From positions 1 through 63,527 of IMG/VR virus record IMGVR_UViG_3300042691_048475: a stretch of 63,527 nt of DNA; one strand, given 5' to 3'. The notes beneath the pieces are model-generated. The model had not been told where the DNA came from. It saw nothing but the letters and a program-made list of their open reading frames with translations, and did no database searches. Below, piece after piece: positions 33,923-42,563 of the stretch. This stretch comes from a virus. Position numbers and translations under genes: made by a program. The stretch's first letter is position 1, and every line of letters begins with the position of its first letter.

Positions 33923-35716
33923 ATGAGTTCTCTAGATGATGGTCGTTCTTCTACATTTGGTAGAGATTTGATGAATTATATTTCATCAAAATTGCCTTAT
34001 ACTGGCTTTGATATTACAGATGCTACTGAACAATTGAATTCAAAATTTAAATATTTTGAAGGCATTGGTTCAAGAAGAGCAGAAGCTTTATCTAGACATT
34101 CAGTATCACAAAATTTTGAATTTAACAATGCAGGTGTGGGGGCTATTCAAAAAGATTCGCGGTTCTCTGAAATTATGTATGCCAACATACAGAAAGACAA
34201 ACCAGCAAGAATTAGAGACTATCGAATTATAGCTGCATTCTCTGAAGTATCTGATGCATTAGATGAAATATGTGATGAAGTAATTAATAAAGATTCAGAA
34301 GGAAATATTTTGAAATTGAAATTTAAACATGATAATCTTAATGAATTTCAGCAGCAGTCATTAGAAAGAGAATTTCAAAAATATATACAATACTTTGATT
34401 TGGAAAATAAAGGATGGGATTACTTTAGGTCACTTTTAGTTGAAGGCGAAATATTTTTTGAGCATATTATACACGAAAAGTATCCTAAAGAAGGTATTTT
34501 GGGTGTCATACAAGTACCATCAGATGCAGTAGATCCTGTATTTACTAATGTACAAAATATGATGGTAAAAGCATACCTTTACCGCAAGCCAAAATTTGAT
34601 CCTAATAATCCATTAAAACAAATAGGACATGATTATGTGCCTATGGATAAAAATCAGATTACATATGTTCATTCTGGTATATGGAATGAAAATAAAACAA
34701 TGCGATTGCCTTTTTTGGAAAATGCTAGGAGGGCATATAGGCAATTATCAATGATTGAAGATGCTATAATCATTTATAGATTAGTAAGAGCACCTGAGAG
34801 GTTAGTATTCAACGTAGATGTCGGTAATATGCCTGCACCTAAAGCTGAATCCTATTTAAAACGTTTACAACAACAATATTGGTCTTCAAAAACATTTGAT
34901 AATAACCAAGGTAGCATTGTCCAGAAATTTAATCCGCAAACCATGTTAGATAGTTATTGGTTTGCAAAGAGAGCGGGCTCAGAAGGTACATCAGTTACGA
35001 CATTACCAGGCGGCGCCAATCTTGGCCAATTAGATGATTTGATGTATTTCATGAAGAAATTGTATAGAGCATTGAAAATACCTTCTTCCCGATTAGATCC
35101 CCAAGATACATTTAAAGATGGGCAGGAAATTTTGCGCGAAGAATTGAAATTTGCTCGATTCATTATTAGACTCCAACAACAAATAGCCGCGGGGCTTAAA
35201 AATGGGTTTGTGACACATCTACAATTAAGAGGGCTGTGGAATGATTTTAAATTAAAAGAACAGAATTTTGATCTTGAATTTAATGTACCTACTAACTTCT
35301 ATGAATTGAGAGAAAGTCAAAAAATGGAAATGAAGGTAGCTAATTTCGGTAATATGTCTTCAAATCAAAGTATTTCACCTTCTTATGCGCAGAAAAAATA
35401 TCTTGGGTGGTCTGATGTTGATGTTAAAGCGAATAGAGAATTCTTGAGGAGAGATAAAGAATTTGCTTGGGAATTGGCTCAAATAGAAGCTGGTGGGCCT
35501 AACTGGAAACAAACCCAAGCTGCACAAGCCACAGCTATGGGCGTTGGCGGATCTGAACCAGGAGGATTCACTGGCGGTGGAGGCAGTAGTAATACACCAC
35601 CGCCATTTGTGGGCGGTCCTGCACCTACTAGTGAAACACCACCAGAAACACCTGAAGAAATAACACCAACAACAGGTACACCAGGTACTCCTGAAGCAGG
35701 TGCTCCTGCAACATAA
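33923..35716 (+). CDS. 20: Portal vertex protein gp20
   Basis: 597 aa. The mid region is highly characteristic of T4-type portals: FFEHIIHEKYPKEGILGVIQVP, LENARRAYRQLSMIEDAIIIYRLVRAPERLVF, LPGGANLGQLDDLMYFMKKLYRALKIPSSR. The dodecameric portal is the head-tail channel and docking site of the terminase. The last 65 residues are Gly/Pro/Thr-rich (GGGGSSNTPPP, TPETPEEITPTTGTPGTPEA), an unusual low-complexity tail. It opens the head gene cluster. Confidence 0.95.
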   Translation: MSSLDDGRSSTFGRDLMNYISSKLPYTGFDITDATEQLNSKFKYFEGIGSRRAEALSRHSVSQNFEFNNAGVGAIQKDSRFSEIMYANIQKDKPARIRDYRIIAAFSEVSDALDEICDEVINKDSEGNILKLKFKHDNLNEFQQQSLEREFQKYIQYFDLENKGWDYFRSLLVEGEIFFEHIIHEKYPKEGILGVIQVPSDAVDPVFTNVQNMMVKAYLYRKPKFDPNNPLKQIGHDYVPMDKNQITYVHSGIWNENKTMRLPFLENARRAYRQLSMIEDAIIIYRLVRAPERLVFNVDVGNMPAPKAESYLKRLQQQYWSSKTFDNNQGSIVQKFNPQTMLDSYWFAKRAGSEGTSVTTLPGGANLGQLDDLMYFMKKLYRALKIPSSRLDPQDTFKDGQEILREELKFARFIIRLQQQIAAGLKNGFVTHLQLRGLWNDFKLKEQNFDLEFNVPTNFYELRESQKMEMKVANFGNMSSNQSISPSYAQKKYLGWSDVDVKANREFLRRDKEFAWELAQIEAGGPNWKQTQAAQATAMGVGGSEPGGFTGGGGSSNTPPPFVGGPAPTSETPPETPEEITPTTGTPGTPEAGAPAT

Positions 35717-35719
35717 ATA
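35712..35719 (+). promoter_or_regulatory. Late-type box CATAAATA before neck gene
   Basis: CATAAATA 5 nt before ATG 35725, overlapping the portal stop codon. Confidence 0.45.
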
Positions 35720-35724
35720 TAATT

Positions 35725-36867
35725 ATGTCATGTTTGATAACACCCGTATCAGCGTTCCAAAGTACTAATCTTAATAGTAAAATAGACTCATATTCAAGAT
35801 TAGCAGACAGAGTGGTAAGGATGTTGGGTGCTCCGTTGATTTCGGTTGAAACACATCAAGATCAAATTTTCGAAGCTATAGCTATAGCATGTGAAATGTT
35901 CACCAAATTTGCTGGCTATACAAGAGAATATTTGGTATTTGATTCTAATTTATATGAACGCGGAAAGGGTATACGATTAGATTACTTATATACATTATCA
36001 AATACTAATTTAACTCCCACAGAAGTAGACAATCATAATACCCTTTCGAGAGACACTGCGCCATATGTAAGTGATCACGATCCTGTTTATATTTCATTAT
36101 CTACTATACCATCAGAATATTTTTCAACATCAACAATACTTTCAACCATATTTTCTGACTCGTTGCGAGCCAATCAAATTTTAGATAAAAATATATTTGA
36201 TCAAATCATATCTCACAATCAAACACTTTCTTCATTATTTGAATCATCAGCTATTCAACGATTTTCATTCAAAGGTGAAAAGGATGCATTAGCAAATCAG
36301 CCCATTAATAAAATGTTTGATTATGATTTGATGGATTACCGACGTGTTATTTCTGTAACAGATTTTGAAGAAGGATCAACGTCAGGTATCAATACACTGT
36401 TCACCATTGAACAAACATTAGCACAACAAACATATTTTTCATATGCTATGGGAAATTATGGATTTGATTTAGTATCTTGGTATACTTTAAAAGAATGGTT
36501 GGAATTGCGTGAGAAATTATTATCTACAAGAAGATCATTTAATTTTGATGACAGAACACAATATTTGCGTTTGTACCCGGAACCTAATGATTCAACTAGA
36601 TTTTATGGTGCTATAGCTTGCTATGTCGAAAAACCTCTTAGAGATATAATAAAAGAAGCTTGGGTTTATAAGTACACGCTAGCGCAAATAAAAGTAATTG
36701 TAGGTACAGTAAGAAGCAAAGTTCCAGTTGCGATGTTTGGAGGTCAACTGTTCAATGCAGATCTTTTAAATCAAGGAAGAGAAGAAATGAAAGAACTTGA
36801 ACAGATGCTATATTCAAATGCTGCTGGAATGGGTGATTCGGATCCTGCAGTATTTTTAGTTGGCTAA
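35725..36867 (+). CDS. Neck protein, gp13/gp14-like
   Basis: 380 aa. VRMLGAPLISVETHQDQIFEAIAIACEMF, DYRRVISVTDFEEG and FDDRTQYLRLYPEP, then EAWVYKYTLAQIKVIVGTVRSKVPV and the end FNADLLNQGREEMKELEQML. This is the usual neck/head-to-tail connector type found next to the portal in environmental T4-like phages; the C-terminal 'W...YAxAxxKxxxGxxRxK' helix is the marker. Whether it is the gp13 or gp14 equivalent I cannot decide. Confidence 0.72.
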   Translation: MSCLITPVSAFQSTNLNSKIDSYSRLADRVVRMLGAPLISVETHQDQIFEAIAIACEMFTKFAGYTREYLVFDSNLYERGKGIRLDYLYTLSNTNLTPTEVDNHNTLSRDTAPYVSDHDPVYISLSTIPSEYFSTSTILSTIFSDSLRANQILDKNIFDQIISHNQTLSSLFESSAIQRFSFKGEKDALANQPINKMFDYDLMDYRRVISVTDFEEGSTSGINTLFTIEQTLAQQTYFSYAMGNYGFDLVSWYTLKEWLELREKLLSTRRSFNFDDRTQYLRLYPEPNDSTRFYGAIACYVEKPLRDIIKEAWVYKYTLAQIKVIVGTVRSKVPVAMFGGQLFNADLLNQGREEMKELEQMLYSNAAGMGDSDPAVFLVG

Positions 36868-36882
36868 TATTTGTTATATATT

Positions 36883-37335
36883 ATGCCTTCATTATCTAGA
36901 GATCCAAGATTCAAACAAGGTATATACACACCTAAGAATAAACAAAAATTTATTGGAAAAATAGCCATATATAGATCATCTTTTGAATTGCAGTTCATGA
37001 GATGGGCAGATAACAATCCCAATGTATTAGAATGGGGATCCGAAAATATAATTGTGCCATATAAAAGTCCAATAGATAATAAGATACATCGTTACTATGT
37101 AGATAATTTTTTGGCACTTAAAGAAGGAAATAATATTAAAAAATATCTGGTAGAAATAAAACCTTCATCACAGACATTACCACCTAAACATTCTAATAGA
37201 AAGAAAAAACAAACTATTCTATACGAAAATATGCAGTATGCAATTAATCAAGCCAAGTGGGAAGCAGCTAAAAATTTTGCAACAACACGTGGTTGTGAGT
37301 TTATTATATTAACAGAGAAAGAATTGTTTAATTAA
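36883..37335 (+). CDS. 4: Head completion protein gp4-like (putative nuclease)
   Basis: 150 aa from ATG 36883 (MPSLSRDPRFKQG); the longer frame would start with TTG. IAIYRSSFELQFMRWADNNPNVLEWGSEN, HRYYVDNFLAL and KYLVEIKPSSQTLPP form a TnsA/PD-(D/E)xK-like nuclease core (E in SFE, D in YYVDNF, E-x-K in VEIKP). T4 gp4 (50/65) completes heads, probably protecting or trimming DNA ends. Confidence 0.85.
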   Translation: MPSLSRDPRFKQGIYTPKNKQKFIGKIAIYRSSFELQFMRWADNNPNVLEWGSENIIVPYKSPIDNKIHRYYVDNFLALKEGNNIKKYLVEIKPSSQTLPPKHSNRKKKQTILYENMQYAINQAKWEAAKNFATTRGCEFIILTEKELFN

Positions 37336-37354
37336 AAAAAATAATTGCGGTTGG

Positions 37355-37362
37355 TATAAATA
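37355..37362 (+). promoter_or_regulatory. Late promoter box TATAAATA before gp21
   Basis: Perfect TATAAATA, 5 nt before ATG 37368. It overlaps the earlier in-frame ATG at 37362, which argues that 37368 is the true start. Confidence 0.6.
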
Positions 37363-37367
37363 TGGAC

Positions 37368-38030
37368 ATGCCTCTTAGACTAATTGTCGAAAAACCTGCA
37401 CCTGAAGAACAATTTGAATATATTCTGGAAGAAAAAGATAGGAATACACCTGCAAATCTTTTTATCAAAGGACCATATATGATGGCAGAAGGTGTGAATA
37501 GAAACAATCGTTTATATCCTATAGAAGAAATGCAAAGAGAAGTTGATCGTTATCGTAATGAAATGATTGACACTGCTAGAGCTATGGGTGAATTAAATCA
37601 CCCCACGTCAGCTGACGTTGATTTGGAACGGGCATGCCATTTAGTAACAGAAATGAAAAGAGATGGTAATGTTTTTTATGGAAAAAGCAAAGTATTAAAT
37701 ACGCCCTGTGGTCTAATTGTTAAGTCTTTAATTAATGATGGGGTTAGAGTGGGTATGTCTTCTAGAGCATTGGGACAATTAATAGAAAGTAATGGTAAAA
37801 ATATTGTAAAAGATATGCGACTAGTCGCAGTAGATTGTGTTGCAGATCCTTCTTTTCCTAAAGCATTTGTTAATGGTATTTTAGAATCAAAGCAGTGGGT
37901 CTTACAAGAAGATGGAAAGTTTGAAGAAGATTATGAAAATTTCGAAGCATCTATATCAAGCCTCCCAAAACATGAAATTGATAACTACCTCAGGCAATTA
38001 GTATTGGAATTTATTAATAAAATTCGTTAA
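37368..38030 (+). CDS. 21: Prohead core protease gp21
   Basis: 220 aa from ATG 37368 (MPLRLIVEKPAPEE), chosen from the late box spacing. Herpes-type/U9 serine protease fold: FIKGPYMMAEGVNRNNRLYP, GELNHPTSADVDLERACHLV (His in NHP is the catalytic His), VRVGMSSRALGQL (Ser in GMSSR is the catalytic Ser) and VADPSFPKAFV. It cleaves scaffold and capsid proteins during head maturation. It is followed by the small core protein and gp22, the usual order. Confidence 0.93.
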   Translation: MPLRLIVEKPAPEEQFEYILEEKDRNTPANLFIKGPYMMAEGVNRNNRLYPIEEMQREVDRYRNEMIDTARAMGELNHPTSADVDLERACHLVTEMKRDGNVFYGKSKVLNTPCGLIVKSLINDGVRVGMSSRALGQLIESNGKNIVKDMRLVAVDCVADPSFPKAFVNGILESKQWVLQEDGKFEEDYENFEASISSLPKHEIDNYLRQLVLEFINKIR

Positions 38031-38034
38031 CCGC

Positions 38035-38042
38035 TATAAATA
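38035..38042 (+). promoter_or_regulatory. Late promoter box TATAAATA
   Basis: Perfect TATAAATA, 5 nt before ATG 38048, between gp21 and the small core gene. It could drive the small core gene, gp22 and gp23. Confidence 0.65.
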
Positions 38043-38047
38043 TCATC

Positions 38048-38194
38048 ATGAATGTTAAAAACGTCCTCTTAAAATTTATTGAGTGCATTAACGAAAAAAA
38101 TTATGCACAAGCGGATAAATACTTGAAATTAGTCGTGACTGAAAAAATGAAGGCACGTATTAAGAATGCAATTGCAACACAAAATATTTTCTAA
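38048..38194 (+). CDS. Small prohead core protein (gp67/gp68-like), 48 aa
   Basis: 48 aa: MNVKNVLLKFIECINEKN..., a short helical protein with a basic C-terminus (EKMKARIKNAIATQ). It sits exactly between gp21 and gp22 behind a perfect TATAAATA box, with 2 nt to gp22. T4-like phages keep small prohead-core genes in this position. Too short to be identified by sequence alone. Confidence 0.7.
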   Translation: MNVKNVLLKFIECINEKNYAQADKYLKLVVTEKMKARIKNAIATQNIF

Positions 38195-38196
38195 TT

Positions 38197-39084
38197 ATGC
38201 CTAAAGACATTACAACACTTTTAAAGCAAGCAACCAAGGATCTACTTTCTGAAGATTCACTTAAATTAATTAAAGAATCATTTGACTCTGCTGTTTCCAT
38301 TCACGTTGAAAAGGCATTGGCGGAACAAGATAATGATTATGCAAAGAAACTTGAACATCTTTTAGAGGTTCAAGACACCGACCATACAAACAAGTTAAAG
38401 AAAGTTGTAGAAGCGGTAGATTTAAACAATGCTAAAAAGTTACAAACCGTTGTTGCTCGTTATAGCAAGGCATTAACTGAACAAGCGTCTACATTCCGTG
38501 ATAGTCTTGTAACAAAATTATCAAATTATTTAGATGTTTACCTAGAAGAAAAAATCCCCACAGTTGATTTGAACGAAGCAGTAAAAGCAAAGAAGGCTAA
38601 AATTGTATTAGAAAATCTACGCCGTTCTCTAGCTATTGACTCTGCACTTATGGCATCTTCTATTGAAGATGCTGTTTTAGATGGCGCACGCCAATTACAT
38701 GATTCAAATAAGGAAGCATCAGAATTGCAAGACCAAGTTATTTCATTGACTGAGCAATTAGAACAAGTAAATGCTAAATTAGTTCTAGAATCTAAATTAT
38801 CTACTTTAAATGATGAAAAACGTTCGTACGCCCGTCGTATCCTAGATGGTAAAAGCGTTCAATTCATTAATGAAAATTTTGAATATACAATGTCTCTCTT
38901 CGACCAAAAAGAAGAAGAACGTATTGAAGCTCTTCGTGAAGAAGCTTTTGAAAATACGGTCATTAGAGAATCCGTCTCAGTACCTGCATCCGAATCTGAT
39001 GAGGTTCTAGAGGAATCCACACAAACAACCAAAATTTCAACCCCTTTCCTCCCCGCTTACTTAAGTGAGCTAGGGAAATATTAA
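38197..39084 (+). CDS. 22: Prohead scaffold core protein gp22
   Basis: 295 aa, acidic and almost wholly helical with coiled-coil runs (AEQDNDYAKKLEHLL, EASELQDQVISLTEQLEQVNAKL). C-terminal SFDQ-like LFDQKEEERIEAL and the final PFLPAYLSELGKY are gp22 features. It is the internal scaffold around which gp23 assembles and is degraded by gp21. It is directly upstream of gp23. Confidence 0.9.
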   Translation: MPKDITTLLKQATKDLLSEDSLKLIKESFDSAVSIHVEKALAEQDNDYAKKLEHLLEVQDTDHTNKLKKVVEAVDLNNAKKLQTVVARYSKALTEQASTFRDSLVTKLSNYLDVYLEEKIPTVDLNEAVKAKKAKIVLENLRRSLAIDSALMASSIEDAVLDGARQLHDSNKEASELQDQVISLTEQLEQVNAKLVLESKLSTLNDEKRSYARRILDGKSVQFINENFEYTMSLFDQKEEERIEALREEAFENTVIRESVSVPASESDEVLEESTQTTKISTPFLPAYLSELGKY

Positions 39085-39116
39085 TTTCAGTAGAAGTATA
39101 AATTACTTGAACATCC

Positions 39117-39130
39117 TGGACGAAAGTCCA
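39117..39130 (+). promoter_or_regulatory. GNRA hairpin in the gp23 leader
   Basis: TGGAC-GAAA-GTCCA: a 5-bp stem capped by a GNRA tetraloop, 36 nt before the gp23 ATG. It could stabilise the capsid mRNA or present the start. A longer in-frame ATG at 39130 sits at its foot. Confidence 0.45.
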
Positions 39131-39165
39131 TGAGGTCGAAAAAAAGAAAGGAAAAAGACAATCTT

Positions 39166-40635
39166 ATGCAAATTAAACCTACACAAGCATATATCGATAA
39201 GAATCGTGCAGAAGCACTTCTTGAGAAATGGGCACCAGTGCTCGATTATTCCTCTAAGACAGTAGCTCCTCTCGAGGACTCACACACCCGTTTAAATACA
39301 GCTATGCTTCTTGAGAACCAAGAATCATGGTGTTTAACAGAAGCTGGTAACGTTGCGGGGGGCCAAGCCTCTATGTTCAACTATGGTTCTGTTGATGTTG
39401 GTCAAACCGGCGGAAAATTCGGAAATACTGATAGTTACGCAACAGGTGATGCGCGTCTTCCAAAGATTCTCATCCCGATGATTCGTCGTACATTCCCTGA
39501 ACTCATTTCAAATGAGATCGTTGGGGTTCAACCAATGAGTGGTCCTGTTGGACTTGCTTTCGCACTCCGTTATAAGTATGCAAATACTGCACTCGGTGGC
39601 GGCGGCGCAGACGGTGGAGTTGGTGGAGATACCACTAGCCACCCATATGCACAGGTTAGTTATGGATCTGGCGCAAATGCAAATGAAATTGGTTATCAAC
39701 ACCTTGATACACGTTACACTGGTGCTTCTTCAGCATCTCTCTCAGGTAACGCTGCTTGGTCATTCGCTGATCAAGATCGCGGCGTAGCCGAAGTATTGAA
39801 GAGCTTTGAAATCAATTCACAGATTCCAACTGTTGAAGTCTCCTTTGAGAAGACAGCAGTAGAAGCTGGTACCCGTCGTTTAGGCGCTCGTTGGTCTGTT
39901 GAGCTCGAACAAGATCTCAAGAACATGAACGGCATTGATATTGACGCTGAGATCACAAATGCTATGGCATATGAGATCCAAGCAGAAATTGACCGTGAAA
40001 TGATCATCCGCATGATTCAAACAGCACTCAATGGTGGACAAGGAGCCGGATATTCTATCTGGAGTCCAATCTCCGCAGATGGTCGTTGGTTAGTTGAGCG
40101 CAATCGTGATTTCTATCAACGTTTGATCGTTGAAGCAAATCGTATTGCAGTTCGTAATCGTCGCGGTGCTGCTAATTTCGTTGTAGCTACACCACGTGTT
40201 TGCGCAATTCTTGAAATGCTTCCTGAATTCCAATGGGCTCCCGTACAAGGTTCTGTAAATACACAACCTGTCGGAGTTGCTAAAGTTGGTAATCTCGGTG
40301 GTCGTTTCAATGTATATCGTGATACCCGTACAGAAGTACAAAATACTACACAATACGGAAATCAAGGATATGGTAGTCCCCGTGCAGCTGTAGAATATGC
40401 TCTCCTTGGATACAAGGGACCAGAATTCTATGACACAGGCATTATCTATTGCCCATACATCCCAGTAATGGTTCAGAGGACAATTGGTCCTAATGACTTT
40501 GCTCCACGTGTTGGTCTATTAACCCGTTATGGCGTTGTAGACAACATCTTCGGTGCAAATCTTTACTACCATGTAATTCTCGTCAAGAACTTGGGTGAAG
40601 CATTCACACCAGGCGCTAATAGCGTATACTTCTAA
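39166..40635 (+). CDS. 23: Major capsid protein gp23
   Basis: 489 aa from ATG 39166 (MQIKPTQAYIDKNRAEALLEKW), with AAAGGAAA upstream; the 12-residue basic extension to 39130 does not fit the family. Core: MLLENQESWCLTEAG, LPKILIPMIRRTFPELISNEIVGVQPMSGPVGLAFALRY, FEKTAVEAGTRRLGARWSVELEQDLKNMNGIDIDAEITN, and end PFxPRxGLLTRYG-type APRVGLLTRYGVVDN. The gp21 cleavage site is expected after about 60 residues. Codon use looks adapted and GC-richer than most genes here, as expected of the most expressed gene. A terminator follows. Confidence 0.97.
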   Translation: MQIKPTQAYIDKNRAEALLEKWAPVLDYSSKTVAPLEDSHTRLNTAMLLENQESWCLTEAGNVAGGQASMFNYGSVDVGQTGGKFGNTDSYATGDARLPKILIPMIRRTFPELISNEIVGVQPMSGPVGLAFALRYKYANTALGGGGADGGVGGDTTSHPYAQVSYGSGANANEIGYQHLDTRYTGASSASLSGNAAWSFADQDRGVAEVLKSFEINSQIPTVEVSFEKTAVEAGTRRLGARWSVELEQDLKNMNGIDIDAEITNAMAYEIQAEIDREMIIRMIQTALNGGQGAGYSIWSPISADGRWLVERNRDFYQRLIVEANRIAVRNRRGAANFVVATPRVCAILEMLPEFQWAPVQGSVNTQPVGVAKVGNLGGRFNVYRDTRTEVQNTTQYGNQGYGSPRAAVEYALLGYKGPEFYDTGIIYCPYIPVMVQRTIGPNDFAPRVGLLTRYGVVDNIFGANLYYHVILVKNLGEAFTPGANSVYF

Positions 40636-40660
40636 GAGTATTTTAAATACGAAAAGTTTA

Positions 40661-40694
40661 AGATCCGGTTCGAAAGAGCCGGATCTTTTTTTTT
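40661..40694 (+). terminator. Rho-independent terminator after gp23
   Basis: AGATCCGG and CCGGATCT form an 8-bp stem, extendable by T-G and T-A pairs over the loop, followed by eight or more T. It closes the head gene cluster and faces the convergent gene at 40702. Confidence 0.9.
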
Positions 40695-40701
40695 AATTTA
40701 A

Positions 40702-41031
40702 TTAAAGCCTGCCACCTGTTTTATGAGTAGCATTTTCTTCACCTAGAAGATCACGCCACTTTTTTCTGACACGTTCTCTCAAAGCATCTACTCCTGGTTC
40801 TTTAATAGCAGAGGTTCTAAATCCTGAACATGTAACATAATTTAATACGCGACGGACCCGCCATGGATCATTAGGATCTTTTTCAAAATAATTTTCAAGC
40901 TTTTCTAAACATTCTTTCCCTCTATTATTCCATTTACCTTTAAACCAAAGGCGCAATTTTTGCCATTCTGGATTATCAACTACTTTCTTAATATTAGTTC
41001 CTTTAACAATTTGTGCTTCGTTCTTTTGCAT
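40702..41031 (-). CDS. Hypothetical protein, 109 aa
   Basis: Starts at ATG 41031 (MQKNEAQIVKG). Basic with many Trp (EWQKLRLWFKGKWNNRGKECLEKLENYF and DPWRVRRVLNYVT). It could bind nucleic acid. No family is named. Last gene of the nrd transcript. Confidence 0.6.
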   Translation of the reverse strand: MQKNEAQIVKGTNIKKVVDNPEWQKLRLWFKGKWNNRGKECLEKLENYFEKDPNDPWRVRRVLNYVTCSGFRTSAIKEPGVDALRERVRKKWRDLLGEENATHKTGGRL

Positions 41032-41056
41032 GATCAATAATAAAGGGTTTCCTTTA

Positions 41057-42118
41057 TTAAAGTTCTATCTCAGAAAATGCATTAACATCGACTTCAGTAT
41101 TTCGTGCTCCAATTTTATATGAAGTAATGCCCGTTTCTTGTGGTGCAACTTGTACCTTATCTGAATTCATAAATGCATCATACCATGATCCCAATGGATT
41201 CTTTTTAGTATCAAAAATCTTTTTATATCCCAATGAAGTTAAACGATTATTAGCTAGCCATTCAACATATTGTTTTAATACATCCGAATTAAGACCTAAT
41301 AACCCACCATTTGAAAAAAGATAATCAGCCCACTTCTTTTCGATGTTTACAGCTAAACCATATGCATCATAGACTTTTTGTTCATTGGCTTTAATAATAT
41401 CTTGAAACCCTTCATCAGGATTATCACGGAGATAGGAGAGGATATTTTGACTTACCGCAACATGAAGGTTTTCATCTCGTGCAATGAGCTTAATGATTTT
41501 AGCATTTCCTTCCATTTTTCCCCTGGCGCCGAAGAAAAAGCTACAAACAAAAGAAGTATAAAAAGCAAGACCTTCAGTAATTTGCGTAGATAAAAGCGCA
41601 TCAAATATTTGAGTTCTGATATCACTAGTTTCACCAAACAATTTATCATAATCTTTTTTGGCTGCATTCGCCCTACTTTGAATCTCTTGGTCTTCTAAAA
41701 TAGAATTCCAAAATTTTGATTCATCGGGATAAACATTTTTAAGAATATGTGAGTAAGAGCGTGAATGAATGTTTGATTCAAAAAATGCCCAAACATTCAT
41801 GGCTGCTTCTAATTCTGGATTAGACACATATTCAGCCATTTTAAAAATAGAGCGTGACAGCATACTATCTGTCATGGTTTGCCATTTGAGATTTGTGTCA
41901 AAAACAAATCTTTCTGCATCACTTAATTCGTAATAATCATTGCGATCCTTTAAAAGAGATACTTCATTTGGTCTCCAAAAAAATTCTTCCATTTTTTCAG
42001 CCAATTCAAACAACTTAGGATATTTGAGTTGATCATACCGCTGCAGAGAAAGATCTTTGCCTAAAAAAAGTGGTTCGTGCCGTGTATCAACATTGTCAAT
42101 ATTCAAAACAGTTCTCAT
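41057..42118 (-). CDS. nrdB: Ribonucleotide reductase class I beta subunit NrdB
   Basis: 353 aa. Ferritin-like fold with iron ligands in FWRPNEVSLLKD, FFESNIHSRSYSHIL (E-x2-H), and the later ARDENLHVAVSQ (E-x2-H). The radical-bearing Tyr and the core order follow class Ia beta subunits. C-terminal tail (ISYKIGARN...FSEIEL) docks to NrdA. Together with NrdA it supplies dNTPs. Confidence 0.96.
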   Translation of the reverse strand: MRTVLNIDNVDTRHEPLFLGKDLSLQRYDQLKYPKLFELAEKMEEFFWRPNEVSLLKDRNDYYELSDAERFVFDTNLKWQTMTDSMLSRSIFKMAEYVSNPELEAAMNVWAFFESNIHSRSYSHILKNVYPDESKFWNSILEDQEIQSRANAAKKDYDKLFGETSDIRTQIFDALLSTQITEGLAFYTSFVCSFFFGARGKMEGNAKIIKLIARDENLHVAVSQNILSYLRDNPDEGFQDIIKANEQKVYDAYGLAVNIEKKWADYLFSNGGLLGLNSDVLKQYVEWLANNRLTSLGYKKIFDTKKNPLGSWYDAFMNSDKVQVAPQETGITSYKIGARNTEVDVNAFSEIEL

Positions 42119-42133
42119 GATATTATTATAATA

Positions 42134-42388
42134 TTATTTTTTAGATATCCATTTAATTCGTTTAGTGCTCTTCTTCTTTCTTTTTGATGCTGTGCACATA
42201 GCCTTAGTGGGTCTGCATGCAGGATAGCTCCTTCTCTTTTCACCTTCTCGCCGCCCACAGGGTTTGCCAGTTTTACAATCAACCCATCCTTTACCATGAT
42301 TACGATCAAACCATCCTTTTAGACCCCTTTCTTTTTCTAATTTAAATCCTTCAAGAAGAATATCTATTAAATGGTTTAGTGTATTCAT
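42134..42388 (-). CDS. Small Cys-rich conserved phage protein (DUF5872-like)
   Basis: 84 aa from ATG 42388, which overlaps the TGA of the gene before. Contains KGWVDCKTGKPCGRREGEKRRSYPACRPTKAMC, the hallmark of a small protein widely found in T4-like phages, probably a metal-binding fold. Basic C-terminus. Function unknown. Confidence 0.75.
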   Translation of the reverse strand: MNTLNHLIDILLEGFKLEKERGLKGWFDRNHGKGWVDCKTGKPCGRREGEKRRSYPACRPTKAMCTASKRKKKSTKRIKWISKK

Positions 42389-42546
42389 TTTGATTTGCCC
42401 CAATTTTTAGCACCTTTTTTTCTACATTTTACTAATGCCCCGGATGCATATGCAGAAGGCCATACTTTATACCTACTCTTCACCTTATAATAACAAGCAT
42501 CCTTCTTCTCACGAAGAAGGATGTTAATCATCTCATTTAAATCCAT
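42385..42546 (-). CDS. Small conserved phage protein (KVWPSAYASG type), 53 aa
   Basis: 53 aa: MDLNEMINILLREKKDACYY then KVKSRYKVWPSAYASGALVK and CRKKGAKNWG. The K-V-W-P-S-A-Y-A-S-G motif is a recurrent signature of small basic phage proteins. It is too short for many gene finders. Its stop overlaps the ATG of the DUF5872-like gene. A late-type box stands 5 nt before the start. It includes an 11-bp palindrome (42498-42523). Confidence 0.8.
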   Translation of the reverse strand: MDLNEMINILLREKKDACYYKVKSRYKVWPSAYASGALVKCRKKGAKNWGKSK

Positions 42547-42551
42547 GTATA

Positions 42552-42559
42552 TATTTATC
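42552..42559 (-). promoter_or_regulatory. Late-type box GATAAATA
   Basis: GATAAATA on the minus strand, 5 nt before ATG 42546, in the gap downstream of nrdA. Confidence 0.45.
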
Positions 42560-42563
42560 TAAA

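Noticed and set aside
39130-39165. Longer gp23 start at 39130
   Set aside because: The extra 12 residues are basic and unlike gp23 starts; an A/G-rich leader stands before 39166.
40090-40365. Minus-strand open frames inside gp23
   Set aside because: Shadow frames caused by the adapted codon use of the capsid gene.
42115-42309. Second frame overlapping the DUF5872-like gene
   Set aside because: The other frame has the conserved CKTGKPCGR and YPACRP motifs and the coupled start.
42498-42523. 11-bp inverted repeat as a terminator of nrdA
   Set aside because: It lies inside a conserved small gene (KVWPSAYASG type) and has no T-run on the minus strand.
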